Shown: positions 1-5,532 of the stretch, in pieces
How the letters are laid out: every line of letters starts with the position of its first letter
How positions within the stretch are numbered: position 1 is the first letter of the stretch
Made by a program: the position numbers and the translations under genes
The notes under the pieces: generated by a model
Databases searched by the model: none
Told to the model about the DNA's origin: nothing
What the model saw: the letters and a program-made list of their open reading frames with translations, nothing else
From: Erysipelotrichaceae bacterium
GTDB taxonomy: Bacteria; Bacillota_I; Bacilli_A; Erysipelotrichales; Erysipelotrichaceae
Direction of reading: 5' to 3'
Assembly: GCA_017561615.1 (NCBI GenBank)
Contig: JAFZBT010000171.1
Coordinates: forward strand, 1 to 5,532
DNA: 5,532 nucleotides

Positions 1-1348
1 AAAGGATGAATACCAGTATCCCCAGCCCCAGGTCGTCGAAACAAAGGCCCTGAAGGTCGGCGAAAGCTACCAGATCCCCGAGATCCTGCTTGGGGATAAT
101 GAAAAGATCGATCACATTGAGGTCAGCGACGAAGACATCCTGAAGCTGGAAGGCCAGCAGGTCACCGCCCTGGGTGAATTCTTCGACAGCCACATTCTGG
201 TCTATACCAGCGAACAGCAGATCGAGCAGAAGCAGCCGCGCTACAGCAAGGTCAGCATCTTCGGCCTGGATCTGACGGACGCCTTCAACGGTTACCGCAG
301 CTGGGTACGCGATCTCCTTCACATCGAGGAGTATCAGCCGCCGAGGACGGAACTGAGAACGCTCAGGATCTTCGAATATGACTTTGAGATCGCCGATCTG
401 TCCGAAAAGGCCATCAGAACGGAAAGCCTGGCGGCCATTACCGTCGACGAGAGCCGTAACCTGGCTCCCGAAATCACCCTCGATACCTTCGTCTCCTCCA
501 TCGTCATCAGCAATCCCGACGTCATCAGAGTTGAGGAAGACAACGGCAGCTACCGCCTCACCGGCCTGAAGGAAGGCGAGGCCAGAGTCAGTTTCCTGAT
601 CAGCCGCAGCAAGAGCCTCACGCAGGAGCGCTATGAGGCATACAGCCGCTATCAGCAGGAAAAGGGCAAATCCGTTTCCCCGGATCCCGACAAGGTGGAA
701 GTGGCGGTAAGACGCATCGACTTCAACATTTCCGTCAAGGAAAAGAAGCAGTCGTCCGATACGCCGGTCAGCGGCGAAAAGGTCTACTTCACCACCTCCA
801 AGGGCTTCACTGGTTATACTCAGGGCGGCTGCACCTACATTGAGGGTCTTTTGATCGTCAACAAGACCTATACGCTGCCGTCAACTTACGGCAACGGTCT
901 TACCTCCACCGCCAAGACGGCCTTCAACAAGATGAAGGCAGCCGCGGCGGAAGACGGCATCACCCTGAAGATCGTCAGCGGCTTCCGCTCCTACGAATAT
1001 CAGACTGAGGTCTACAACCGCAACGTCAACAAGGAAGGCAAGGCCAAGGCCGATACCCACTCCGCCCGTCCGGGTCATTCCGAGCACCAGGCCGGTCTGG
1101 CCATGGACATCAACTCCCTGAAGCAGGAATTTGACCAGACAGCGGAATTTGCCTGGCTGCAGGCCAATGCCTACAAGTACGGCTTCATCATGCGCTATCC
1201 GCAGGGCAAGACCTCTTCCACCGGCTACATCTATGAGCCCTGGCACTACCGCTACGTCGGTACCAGCTGGGCGGAGATTTTCTACAACAACGGCAACTGG
1301 ATCACCGTCGAGGATTATTTCGGCATTACCAGCCGCTACAGCGACTGA
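1..1348 (+). CDS. VanY-type D-alanyl-D-alanine carboxypeptidase with tandem Ig-like modules (5' end missing)
   Basis: The reading frame is open from base 2 to the TGA at 1346-1348, giving 448 visible codons; the N-terminus, presumably with a signal peptide or anchor, lies outside the window. Residues 1 to about 260 contain two related beta-rich modules (about 18-59 and 146-192) resembling bacterial Ig-like (BIG2-type) domains. From about residue 279 a VanY domain follows. It carries the SxHxxGxAxD signature as SEHQAGLAMD, with zinc ligands H362 and D369, and the EPWH motif at 412-415, with catalytic Glu412 and third zinc ligand His415. All metal and catalytic residues are present, so the enzyme should be active. 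VanY-family enzymes remove the terminal D-Ala from peptidoglycan stem peptides outside the cell. Ordinary wall remodelling is more likely than vancomycin resistance, because no vanHAX-like genes are visible. I am confident of the catalytic family and less sure of the Ig-like label. Confidence 0.9.
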   Translation, partial: KDEYQYPQPQVVETKALKVGESYQIPEILLGDNEKIDHIEVSDEDILKLEGQQVTALGEFFDSHILVYTSEQQIEQKQPRYSKVSIFGLDLTDAFNGYRSWVRDLLHIEEYQPPRTELRTLRIFEYDFEIADLSEKAIRTESLAAITVDESRNLAPEITLDTFVSSIVISNPDVIRVEEDNGSYRLTGLKEGEARVSFLISRSKSLTQERYEAYSRYQQEKGKSVSPDPDKVEVAVRRIDFNISVKEKKQSSDTPVSGEKVYFTTSKGFTGYTQGGCTYIEGLLIVNKTYTLPSTYGNGLTSTAKTAFNKMKAAAAEDGITLKIVSGFRSYEYQTEVYNRNVNKEGKAKADTHSARPGHSEHQAGLAMDINSLKQEFDQTAEFAWLQANAYKYGFIMRYPQGKTSSTGYIYEPWHYRYVGTSWAEIFYNNGNWITVEDYFGITSRYSD

Positions 1349-1372
1349 GCCTGCCATCTTCGAGATTTCTTC

Positions 1373-1400
1373 TTGAAAGTTGAAAATTCTGTGCTATTAT
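1373..1400 (+). promoter_or_regulatory. Sigma-A-type promoter for the tRNA-Arg gene
   Basis: TTGAAA at 1373-1378 (one mismatch to the -35 consensus) is followed, after a 16-base spacer, by TATTAT at 1395-1400 (one mismatch to the -10 consensus). A TG at 1392-1393 makes it an extended -10 element. Transcription would start around 1406-1408, only a few bases before the tRNA 5' end at 1413. A second TTGAAA copy at 1380-1385 comes from a 7-base tandem repeat and is too close to this -10 to be the main -35. Confidence 0.75.
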
Positions 1401-1412
1401 ATAAATGCACTT

Positions 1413-1489
1413 GCGCCCTTAGCTCAACTGGATAGAGTGTCTGACTACGGATCAGAAGGTTGCGGATTCGATTTCTGCAGGGCGCGCCA
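1413..1489 (+). tRNA. tRNA-Arg (anticodon ACG)
   Basis: A full cloverleaf can be folded by hand. The acceptor stem pairs GCGCCCT (1413-1419) with AGGGCGC (1479-1485). The D arm is GCTC/GAGT with a GG-containing loop. The anticodon stem TCTGA/TCAGA (1440-1444/1452-1456) closes the loop CTACGGA, with anticodon ACG at 1447-1449. The variable loop is AGGTT, and the T arm GCGGA/TCTGC has the canonical loop TTCGATT. Discriminator G1486 is followed by an encoded CCA (1487-1489). ACG is normally edited to ICG by TadA, so this tRNA reads CGU, CGC and CGA. That fits the frequent CGC codons in the neighbouring genes. It has its own promoter and terminator. Confidence 0.97.
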
Positions 1490-1501
1490 CTTGTAAGACA
1501 G

Positions 1502-1529
1502 AGGGAAGCTTGCTTCCCTTTTTCTTTTT
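1502..1529 (+). terminator. Intrinsic terminator after tRNA-Arg
   Basis: AGGGAAG (1502-1508) pairs with CTTCCCT (1513-1519) around a CTTG loop, followed by a T-rich tract to 1529 interrupted by one C at 1524. It lies 12 bases beyond the tRNA CCA end and would end tRNA transcription. It would also stop any read-through from the carboxypeptidase gene, which has no convincing terminator of its own. Confidence 0.88.
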
Positions 1530-1563
1530 GCCCACTGCCGGCGAGAATGCGGCGATAATGTTA

Positions 1564-1569
1564 TATAAT
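1564..1569 (+). promoter_or_regulatory. Candidate -10 box for the three-gene cluster
   Basis: A perfect TATAAT lies 28 bases upstream of the preferred DUF554 start codon and beyond the tRNA terminator, where a new promoter is needed. No good -35 hexamer sits 16-18 bases upstream (1540-1547 is GC-rich and unlike TTGACA). The promoter may therefore be weak, activator-dependent, or wrongly placed. A further TG-containing AT-rich stretch overlaps at 1559-1567. Confidence 0.45.
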
Positions 1570-1581
1570 GGAGGAGAAAGC

Positions 1582-1586
1582 GGAGG
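1582..1586 (+). promoter_or_regulatory. Ribosome binding site deciding the DUF554 start
   Basis: GGAGG ends 10 bases before the ATG at 1597. It supports that start over the in-frame ATG at 1558, which would precede the TATAAT box and has no Shine-Dalgarno sequence. It also argues against the in-frame TTG at 1510, which lies inside the tRNA terminator hairpin. Confidence 0.7.
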
Positions 1587-1596
1587 TAAGAAGGAA

Positions 1597-2277
1597 ATGC
1601 TGCTGGGACCGATCGTCAATTCACTGCTGGTAGTAGGCGGAAGCCTGCTGGGTATCCTGATGGGACGTTACATCCGCCGGGATGTCGAGCAGACGGTCTT
1701 CACCTGTCTAGGCCTGACCGTGGTCTACATCGCCGTCAGCTCGCTGCTCAAGCCGGTCTCAGCCGTCAACGTGCTGCTTTCCATGGCTCTCGGCGGCCTG
1801 ATCGGCGGCTGGCTTGATCTGGACAGCCGGGTCCGCCGCTTTGCCGAGCGTCTGCAGAAGCGCTTTGCCGCGAAAGACGACCGCTTTGCCCGGGGCTTTG
1901 CGGCCAGCTCGATCCTGTTCTGCACCGGATCAATGGCCATCATCGGCGCTCTGGAAAGCGGCCTGCAGAATATTCACACCACGCTGATCACCAAGGGCAT
2001 AATTGACGGCATCACCGCGATCTTCTTTGCCGCGGAAAACGGCATCGGCGTGATCTTTTCCTCGCTGGTACTGCTGATCTATCAGGGAGGCATGGCCCTG
2101 GCATCGTCACTGCTGAGTCCGATCATCACCGAAGCCTGTCTCAGCCAGATCAGCGTCGTCGGCGGGATCATCCTGCTCTCGGTCGGTCTGGGAATGCTGA
2201 AGATCGGCGATTTCAAGTCGATGAACTATACTCCGGCCATCATCATTACCGTCATCCTGACCCTTCTGGGCATATGA
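1597..2277 (+). CDS. DUF554 family integral membrane protein (YdfK/YqgA-like)
   Basis: The product is 226 residues, the usual size for DUF554. It is strongly hydrophobic, with likely membrane segments near residues 5-24, 32-51, 56-74, 101-122, 134-146, 150-173, 186-203 and 211-226. A basic, amphipathic cytoplasmic-looking stretch spans about 76-100. The family hallmark is visible as FCTGSMAIIGALESG (108-122), followed by a TKGIIDGI segment and a YQGG motif near 162-165. The function is unsettled: homologues are annotated only as membrane proteins or putative transporters, so I assign no substrate. It is the first gene of a tight same-strand cluster with an alpha/beta hydrolase 40 bases downstream. 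The frame stays open upstream to a TTG at 1510, but that start lies inside a terminator; the ATG at 1597 with its GGAGG is preferred. Confidence 0.88.
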   Translation: MLLGPIVNSLLVVGGSLLGILMGRYIRRDVEQTVFTCLGLTVVYIAVSSLLKPVSAVNVLLSMALGGLIGGWLDLDSRVRRFAERLQKRFAAKDDRFARGFAASSILFCTGSMAIIGALESGLQNIHTTLITKGIIDGITAIFFAAENGIGVIFSSLVLLIYQGGMALASSLLSPIITEACLSQISVVGGIILLSVGLGMLKIGDFKSMNYTPAIIITVILTLLGI

Positions 2278-2289
2278 TGATGACCGTTG

Positions 2290-2298
2290 TGCTAGAAT
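2290..2298 (+). promoter_or_regulatory. Possible extended -10 element before the hydrolase gene
   Basis: TGC followed by TAGAAT (2293-2298) resembles an extended -10 element and lies 19 bases before the hydrolase start codon. No matching -35 is visible at 2270-2275. If real, it would be an internal promoter that partly uncouples the hydrolase and peptidase from the DUF554 gene. Confidence 0.25.
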
Positions 2299-2317
2299 AA
2301 ATAGCGGAGGACCTTCT

Positions 2318-3202
2318 ATGTGGAAAGCCGTCGTTAAGCTGATAACCGCTCATGAATCAGGGAAGTGGGCCAGAAATGACGCCGTCAGGGATGCCGGACT
2401 GACCGACCCTGATGATGTCGTCATTTATGACGATCTTAACTACGGCGATAAAAGCCCGGCCAACCTGCTGGCCGTTCACCGTTCCAGAGAAGCGCAAGGC
2501 AGGCTGCCCTGCATCGTCAACGTTCACGGCGGCGGCTACTTCTACGGCTCCAAGGACCTCTACCGCCATTACTGCTCAATGCTGGCGCAGCATGGCTTTG
2601 CGGTGATCAACTTCAACTATCACCTGATGCCGGATCAAATCTTCCCCAAACCGCTGGAAGACCTTAATCTGGTAATGAAGTGGATGAAGGAAAACCATCA
2701 GCGCTACGGGCTGGATCTGAATAATGTCTTTCTGTTCGGCGATTCCGCCGGAGCGCAGATCGCCAGCCAGTATCTGACCATCTGGACTAATGAAGAATAT
2801 GCCGGGATGTTTGACTTCGTCATTCCCCGGGGAATAACCGTCAGAGGCTTTGCCGGCAACTGCGGCGTTTATGACATCCTCAACAGTCCGACCACCAGGA
2901 TGTTAAGTTACTACTTCGGCAGCGAGTACCGCAAAAGAAGCGAGAGACTCAATGTCCTGAGATACATTACCGCGGACTTTCCATCCAGCTTCATCATGAC
3001 GGGTGCCCGCGACCAGCTGCGTGCTGAGGCCGAACCCTTTGCCGAAGTGCTGAAAAGTGCGGGTGTCAAAGCCGTTTACAGGTTATATGGGGAGCCGGAC
3101 AATGAGGCAGCCGTTCACGTCTTCCACGAAAACATCCGCCATCCGCTGGCCATCCAGTGCAACGACGATGAATGCCGGTTCATGAAAGAGTTAATAAAGT
3201 AA
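2318..3202 (+). CDS. Alpha/beta hydrolase, HSL/esterase-lipase type
   Basis: The product is 294 residues with a clear alpha/beta-hydrolase-3 layout. The oxyanion-hole motif HGGG is at 70-73, the nucleophile elbow GDSAG at 141-145 has Ser143 as nucleophile, Asp232 lies in GARDQL, and His267 in AAVHVF completes the expected triad. The order and spacing match the hormone-sensitive-lipase family, whose members cleave carboxyl esters of small or medium acyl groups. The natural substrate cannot be told from sequence. There is no signal peptide or membrane segment, so the enzyme is probably cytosolic. GGAGG at 2306-2310 lies 7 bases before the ATG. The stop is only 11 bases before the next start codon, so co-transcription with the peptidase is very likely. 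Acetyl esterase or xylan/sugar deacetylase activity are alternatives within the same fold. Confidence 0.9.
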   Translation: MWKAVVKLITAHESGKWARNDAVRDAGLTDPDDVVIYDDLNYGDKSPANLLAVHRSREAQGRLPCIVNVHGGGYFYGSKDLYRHYCSMLAQHGFAVINFNYHLMPDQIFPKPLEDLNLVMKWMKENHQRYGLDLNNVFLFGDSAGAQIASQYLTIWTNEEYAGMFDFVIPRGITVRGFAGNCGVYDILNSPTTRMLSYYFGSEYRKRSERLNVLRYITADFPSSFIMTGARDQLRAEAEPFAEVLKSAGVKAVYRLYGEPDNEAAVHVFHENIRHPLAIQCNDDECRFMKELIK

Positions 3203-3206
3203 GGAG
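3201..3206 (+). promoter_or_regulatory. Ribosome binding site deciding the M3 peptidase start
   Basis: AAGGAG overlaps the last two bases of the hydrolase TAA stop (3200-3202) and lies 7 bases before the ATG at 3214. An in-frame ATG at 3172 would overlap the hydrolase by 31 bases and has no comparable site, so 3214 is the better start. Confidence 0.8.
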
Positions 3207-3213
3207 AACATAT

Positions 3214-4908
3214 ATGAAGTTTAGTGAATTCAAGTACGAGAGAATCAACATGGAAGAAGTCACGAAGCAGATGGAACAGTTGCTGGCTGAACTGAAGCAG
3301 CAGACCACCGCTGAGGACTTCTACCGGGTCTTCCAGAAGGAACAGGAGCTGGAAAAGAAAATCGATACCATGGGCACGCTGGCTTCCGTGCGTCACAGCA
3401 TTGATACCAGAGACCCCTTCTATGAAGCGGAAAACGACTTCTGGGATGAGGCCGGGCCGCAGCTGCAGGCCTATGGAGTAAGGCTTGCCCGGATCGTTCT
3501 GGACTTCCCGAAGAGAGAAGAACTGATGAAGTACATTCCCGAGCCCTATTTCCTGTCCGCTGAATTTGATCTGAAGACCTTTGATGACAAGATCATTCCG
3601 CTGCTGCAGCAGGAAAACAAGCTCTCCAGCGAATACGGCAAGCTCAAGGCTCAGGCGGAGATCGAATTCGAAGGCAAGACCTACAACCTGTCTTCCATCG
3701 CGCCGCTTCTGCAGGATAAGGACAGAGACGTCCGCAGAAGAGCCTATGATGCCCGGATCGGCTTCTATGCCAAGAACGAAGCGGAATTCGACCGCATCTA
3801 TGATGAACTGGTCAAGGTGAGAACGCAGATCGCCCATGAACTGGGCTATGAGACCTTTACCCAGCTGGCTTATTACCGCATGCAGCGCTTCGACTACGAT
3901 CAGGACATGGTCGCCAATTACCGCCGCCAGATCCTGGAAGATGTCGTACCGCTGACCAGAGAGATCTACAGCCGTCAGGCCAAACGTCTCGGTCTGGACA
4001 AGCTGAAGTATTATGACATGGGCTATGAATTCCCGTCCGGCAACCCGACTCCCAAGGGCTCTCCGGAGGATCTGGTCAAGGCCGCCGTCAACATGTACCA
4101 TCAGATGAGCCCGCAGACCGGCGAGTTCATTGACATGATGTACAACAATGAACTCTGGGACCTGGTGAGCCGGGACGGCAAGGAAATGGGCGGCTACTGC
4201 ACCTCCATTCCCGAATACGAAGTTCCGTTCATCTTCTCCAACTTCAACGGCACCAGCGGCGACGTCGACGTTCTGACTCACGAAGCCGGTCACGCCTTCC
4301 AGTACTACAGCAGCCGTCACATCCCCGTGATGAACTGCCAGTGGCCAACCATGGAATCAGCCGAGATCGATTCCATGAGCATGGAATTCTTCGCCTATCC
4401 CTGGATGAAGGATTTCTTCAGGGAAGACACTCAGAAGTATTACTATTCCCACTTCTGCGGAACCCTGACCTTCCTGCCGTACGGCGTTCTGGTCGACCAT
4501 TTCCAGCATGAAGTCTACAATCATCCGGAAATGACACCCGATGAAAGAAAGGCAACCTGGAGAAAACTGGAAAAGATGTACATCCCGGACCGCGACTTTG
4601 AAGGCTGCGACATCCTGGAAAAGGGCTGCTGGTGGTATCAGCAGGGCCACATCTTCGAATCGCCGTTCTACTACATCGACTACTGCCTGGCGCAGGTCTG
4701 CGCTCTGCAGTTCTGGGTCAAGGCGCACAGAAACGAGCCCGGCTACTTCGAAGACTATCTGCATCTGGTAAGCCTGGGCGGCACCATGACCTTCACCAAG
4801 CTGGTCAGGGAAGCCAACCTGAAAGTGCCGTTTGAGGACGGCTGCATCAAGGACATTGCCGAAGAAGGCCGGAAGTTCATCGAAAGCTTCGACGACAGTC
4901 AGTTCTAA
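3214..4908 (+). CDS. M3 family zinc oligoendopeptidase (non-PepF type)
   Basis: The product is 564 residues, typical of the M3 oligoendopeptidase group that is distinct from classical PepF. The N-terminal half is helical and charged with no signal peptide, so the enzyme is cytosolic. The active site is intact: HEAGH at 356-360 gives zinc ligands His356 and His360 and catalytic Glu357. Glu384 in AEIDSMSME sits 24 residues beyond His360, as the third zinc ligand does in M3 enzymes. Upstream, GGYC at 326-329 and the IFSNFNG segment form the usual active-site edge. ESPFYYIDY at 482-490 and the nearby His479 match the C-terminal substrate-binding region with conserved Tyr and His. M3 enzymes cut short peptides inside the cell, for example after oligopeptide uptake or during protein turnover. 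The gene is the last of the cluster and is followed by a strong terminator. Confidence 0.95.
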   Translation: MKFSEFKYERINMEEVTKQMEQLLAELKQQTTAEDFYRVFQKEQELEKKIDTMGTLASVRHSIDTRDPFYEAENDFWDEAGPQLQAYGVRLARIVLDFPKREELMKYIPEPYFLSAEFDLKTFDDKIIPLLQQENKLSSEYGKLKAQAEIEFEGKTYNLSSIAPLLQDKDRDVRRRAYDARIGFYAKNEAEFDRIYDELVKVRTQIAHELGYETFTQLAYYRMQRFDYDQDMVANYRRQILEDVVPLTREIYSRQAKRLGLDKLKYYDMGYEFPSGNPTPKGSPEDLVKAAVNMYHQMSPQTGEFIDMMYNNELWDLVSRDGKEMGGYCTSIPEYEVPFIFSNFNGTSGDVDVLTHEAGHAFQYYSSRHIPVMNCQWPTMESAEIDSMSMEFFAYPWMKDFFREDTQKYYYSHFCGTLTFLPYGVLVDHFQHEVYNHPEMTPDERKATWRKLEKMYIPDRDFEGCDILEKGCWWYQQGHIFESPFYYIDYCLAQVCALQFWVKAHRNEPGYFEDYLHLVSLGGTMTFTKLVREANLKVPFEDGCIKDIAEEGRKFIESFDDSQF

Positions 4909-4913
4909 AAACG

Positions 4914-4937
4914 ACAGGACCGAAAGGTCCTGTTTTT
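4914..4937 (+). terminator. Intrinsic terminator closing the three-gene cluster
   Basis: ACAGGACC (4914-4921) and GGTCCTGT (4926-4933) form an 8-bp perfect stem with a GAAA tetraloop, followed by a T run at 4933-4937. An A-rich stretch just upstream (4907-4911) can pair with the T run, so the structure could also work in the opposite direction. It begins 6 bases after the peptidase stop codon. Confidence 0.93.
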
Positions 4938-4980
4938 CCTGAAAATGAACAGATGAGCACGAACTGATCAGATGATTCTT

Positions 4981-4992
4981 TTTTCCGGAAAA
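4981..4992. promoter_or_regulatory. 12-bp perfect palindrome, candidate operator
   Basis: TTTTCCGGAAAA is a perfect inverted repeat that ends 5 bases before the TATAAT at 4998-5003, so it occupies the space between the -35 and -10 positions. A dimeric repressor or activator bound there would control the zinc-ribbon gene. No regulator is visible in the window, and the site could be chance. Confidence 0.35.
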
Positions 4993-4997
4993 GCGGT

Positions 4998-5003
4998 TAT
5001 AAT
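4998..5003 (+). promoter_or_regulatory. Candidate -10 box for the zinc-ribbon gene
   Basis: A perfect TATAAT follows the cluster terminator. The -35 region is poor: the best candidates are ATTCTT (4975-4980, 17-base spacer) and TTCTTT (4976-4981, 16-base spacer). Transcription would begin around 5010, giving a leader of about 100 bases before the start codon at 5112. Confidence 0.5.
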
Positions 5004-5022
5004 TATATTGCCCGATAATCGG

Positions 5023-5042
5023 TCCTGCCCGGAAGGGCGGGA
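5023..5042 (+). other. Leader hairpin 1 upstream of the zinc-ribbon gene
   Basis: TCCTGCCC (5023-5030) pairs with GGGCGGGA (5035-5042) around a GGAA tetraloop, with one U-G wobble. No T run follows, so it is not an intrinsic terminator. It lies just downstream of the presumed transcription start and could stabilise the mRNA or be part of a regulatory leader. Confidence 0.5.
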
Positions 5043-5068
5043 AGGATACGGATAGATAATGAATGAAC

Positions 5069-5087
5069 CGTTCCCTGCAGGGGAACG
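5069..5087 (+). other. Leader hairpin 2 upstream of the zinc-ribbon gene
   Basis: CGTTCCC (5069-5075) pairs with GGGAACG (5081-5087) around a TGCAG loop. It ends 11 bases before the Shine-Dalgarno sequence of the next gene, without a T run. It is close enough to affect ribosome access if something stabilises or melts it, but no riboswitch class is recognised. Confidence 0.45.
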
Positions 5088-5098
5088 CTGAGCATCAT

Positions 5099-5103
5099 GG
5101 AGG
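5099..5103 (+). promoter_or_regulatory. Ribosome binding site deciding the zinc-ribbon gene start
   Basis: GGAGG lies 8 bases before the ATG at 5112. An in-frame ATG at 5097 overlaps this site and has no Shine-Dalgarno sequence of its own, so 5112 is the likely start. Confidence 0.75.
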
Positions 5104-5111
5104 AAAATGAT

Positions 5112-5532
5112 ATGGGAATTCGCTGTCCTAAATGCGGAGCCGAACTTGAAAGTAACGCTGCGTTCTGCTCGAACTGCGGCCTGAGACTCAGAGCTGCGGC
5201 GGCCAATCCGCAAACTGTTCCGCCGGTCACGCCGACGGCAGCTTCAACAGCCAATCAGACTACAACGGCGGCCTCTGTTTCACAACCCGCACAGCCGGCA
5301 GTCCCCAGGCCAGCCCCGGTTGCCAATCCCGGAACGGCAGCGTCGGTCGGACAGCAAGTCAGGCCGGTCAGCAACCCCGGCACTACAACTGTCAACCAGT
5401 CTGTCAAACCCACAACACCGATAACCAATCCGGGTGTGATCCCGGCTGCCAGTCAGCCTGCCCAGCCGGCGGTCAACTCGACCGCAGCTACCCCGGCAGC
5501 CCCGGCAGCTGCGCAGCCAGCCAAGCCGGTCA
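5112..5532 (+). CDS. Zinc-ribbon protein with long Pro/Ala/Thr-rich linker (3' end missing)
   Basis: The frame is open from the ATG at 5112 to the right edge, giving 140 visible codons with no stop. Residues 5-23 form a compact four-cysteine zinc ribbon: CPKCG (C5, C8) and CSNCG (C19, C22). This is the short N-terminal zinc-ribbon type common in Bacillota membrane and regulatory proteins. From about residue 26 the sequence is low in complexity and rich in Pro, Ala, Thr, Val, Gln and Asn, with recurring NPG triplets and two QPAQPAV copies. It is probably a disordered tether to a domain outside the window. No membrane segment is visible so far. Proteins of this build often continue into a membrane helix or a C-terminal functional domain, so no function is assigned. 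The gene follows a terminator and a structured leader and looks independently transcribed. Confidence 0.85.
   Translation, partial: MGIRCPKCGAELESNAAFCSNCGLRLRAAAANPQTVPPVTPTAASTANQTTTAASVSQPAQPAVPRPAPVANPGTAASVGQQVRPVSNPGTTTVNQSVKPTTPITNPGVIPAASQPAQPAVNSTAATPAAPAAAQPAKPV

Noticed and set aside
695..1348. Short version of the carboxypeptidase starting at an internal GTG near 695
   Set aside because: The same frame is open to the left edge and encodes repeated Ig-like modules, so the gene starts outside the window.
1..1348. Vancomycin resistance gene vanY
   Set aside because: The catalytic family matches, but no vanHAX, vanRS or other resistance genes are present in the window, and VanY-family enzymes are common wall-remodelling enzymes in Bacillota.
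881..1357. Antisense open frame opposite the VanY domain
   Set aside because: It is a composition-driven shadow of the catalytic domain with a Val/Gly/Ala-rich product and no motif.
1413..1489. tRNA-Arg as an integration site for a mobile element
   Set aside because: No repeat of the tRNA 3' end and no integrase or phage gene is seen in the window; the following genes are ordinary housekeeping types.
3115..4320. Long antisense open frame of about 400 codons opposite the M3 peptidase
   Set aside because: It lies opposite a clear, motif-complete peptidase in a GC-rich coding region, where antisense frames stay open by codon bias. It shows no recognisable domain and crosses the hydrolase-peptidase junction.
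4968..5254. Antisense open frames across the intergenic region and zinc-ribbon start
   Set aside because: They cross the promoter, leader hairpins and zinc-ribbon codons, with no family resemblance or Shine-Dalgarno support that I could find.

Overview
The window reads as an ordinary chromosomal stretch of a Bacillota (Firmicutes) bacterium. Pointers are strong AGGAGG-type ribosome binding sites, sigma-A-like promoters, U-tract hairpin terminators, a VanY-type D,D-carboxypeptidase with Ig-like modules, and an M3 oligoendopeptidase of the non-PepF type. The base composition is moderately GC-rich, and a gut Erysipelotrichaceae or a related lineage would fit, but that placement is a guess made without any search. 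All supported genes lie on the + strand.

Layout: (1) The left edge cuts into a gene for a surface or secreted peptidoglycan D,D-carboxypeptidase. Its visible part has two repeated Ig-like modules followed by a complete VanY catalytic domain, ending at 1348. (2) A tRNA-Arg(ACG) gene at 1413-1489 has its own strong promoter, an encoded CCA end and an intrinsic terminator just behind it. (3) A compact three-gene cluster follows at 1597-4908: a DUF554 multi-pass membrane protein, an HSL-type alpha/beta hydrolase and an M3 zinc oligoendopeptidase. The gaps are 40 and 11 bases, there is no internal terminator, and one strong intrinsic terminator closes it at 4914-4937. (4) A roughly 200-base intergenic region holds that terminator, a -10 box, a 12-bp palindrome and two hairpins in the presumed leader. 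(5) The last gene starts at 5112 and runs off the right edge. It encodes an N-terminal four-cysteine zinc ribbon followed by a long Pro/Ala/Thr/Gln-rich linker.

How they may work together: the hydrolase and the peptidase are probably co-transcribed with the DUF554 membrane protein. A shared role in small-molecule or peptide turnover is possible, but only gene order supports it. The carboxypeptidase, the tRNA and the zinc-ribbon gene look like separate transcription units. I found no mobile element, CRISPR array, phage gene or defence-like module. The least explained part is the zinc-ribbon gene and its structured, palindrome-bearing leader at the right end.
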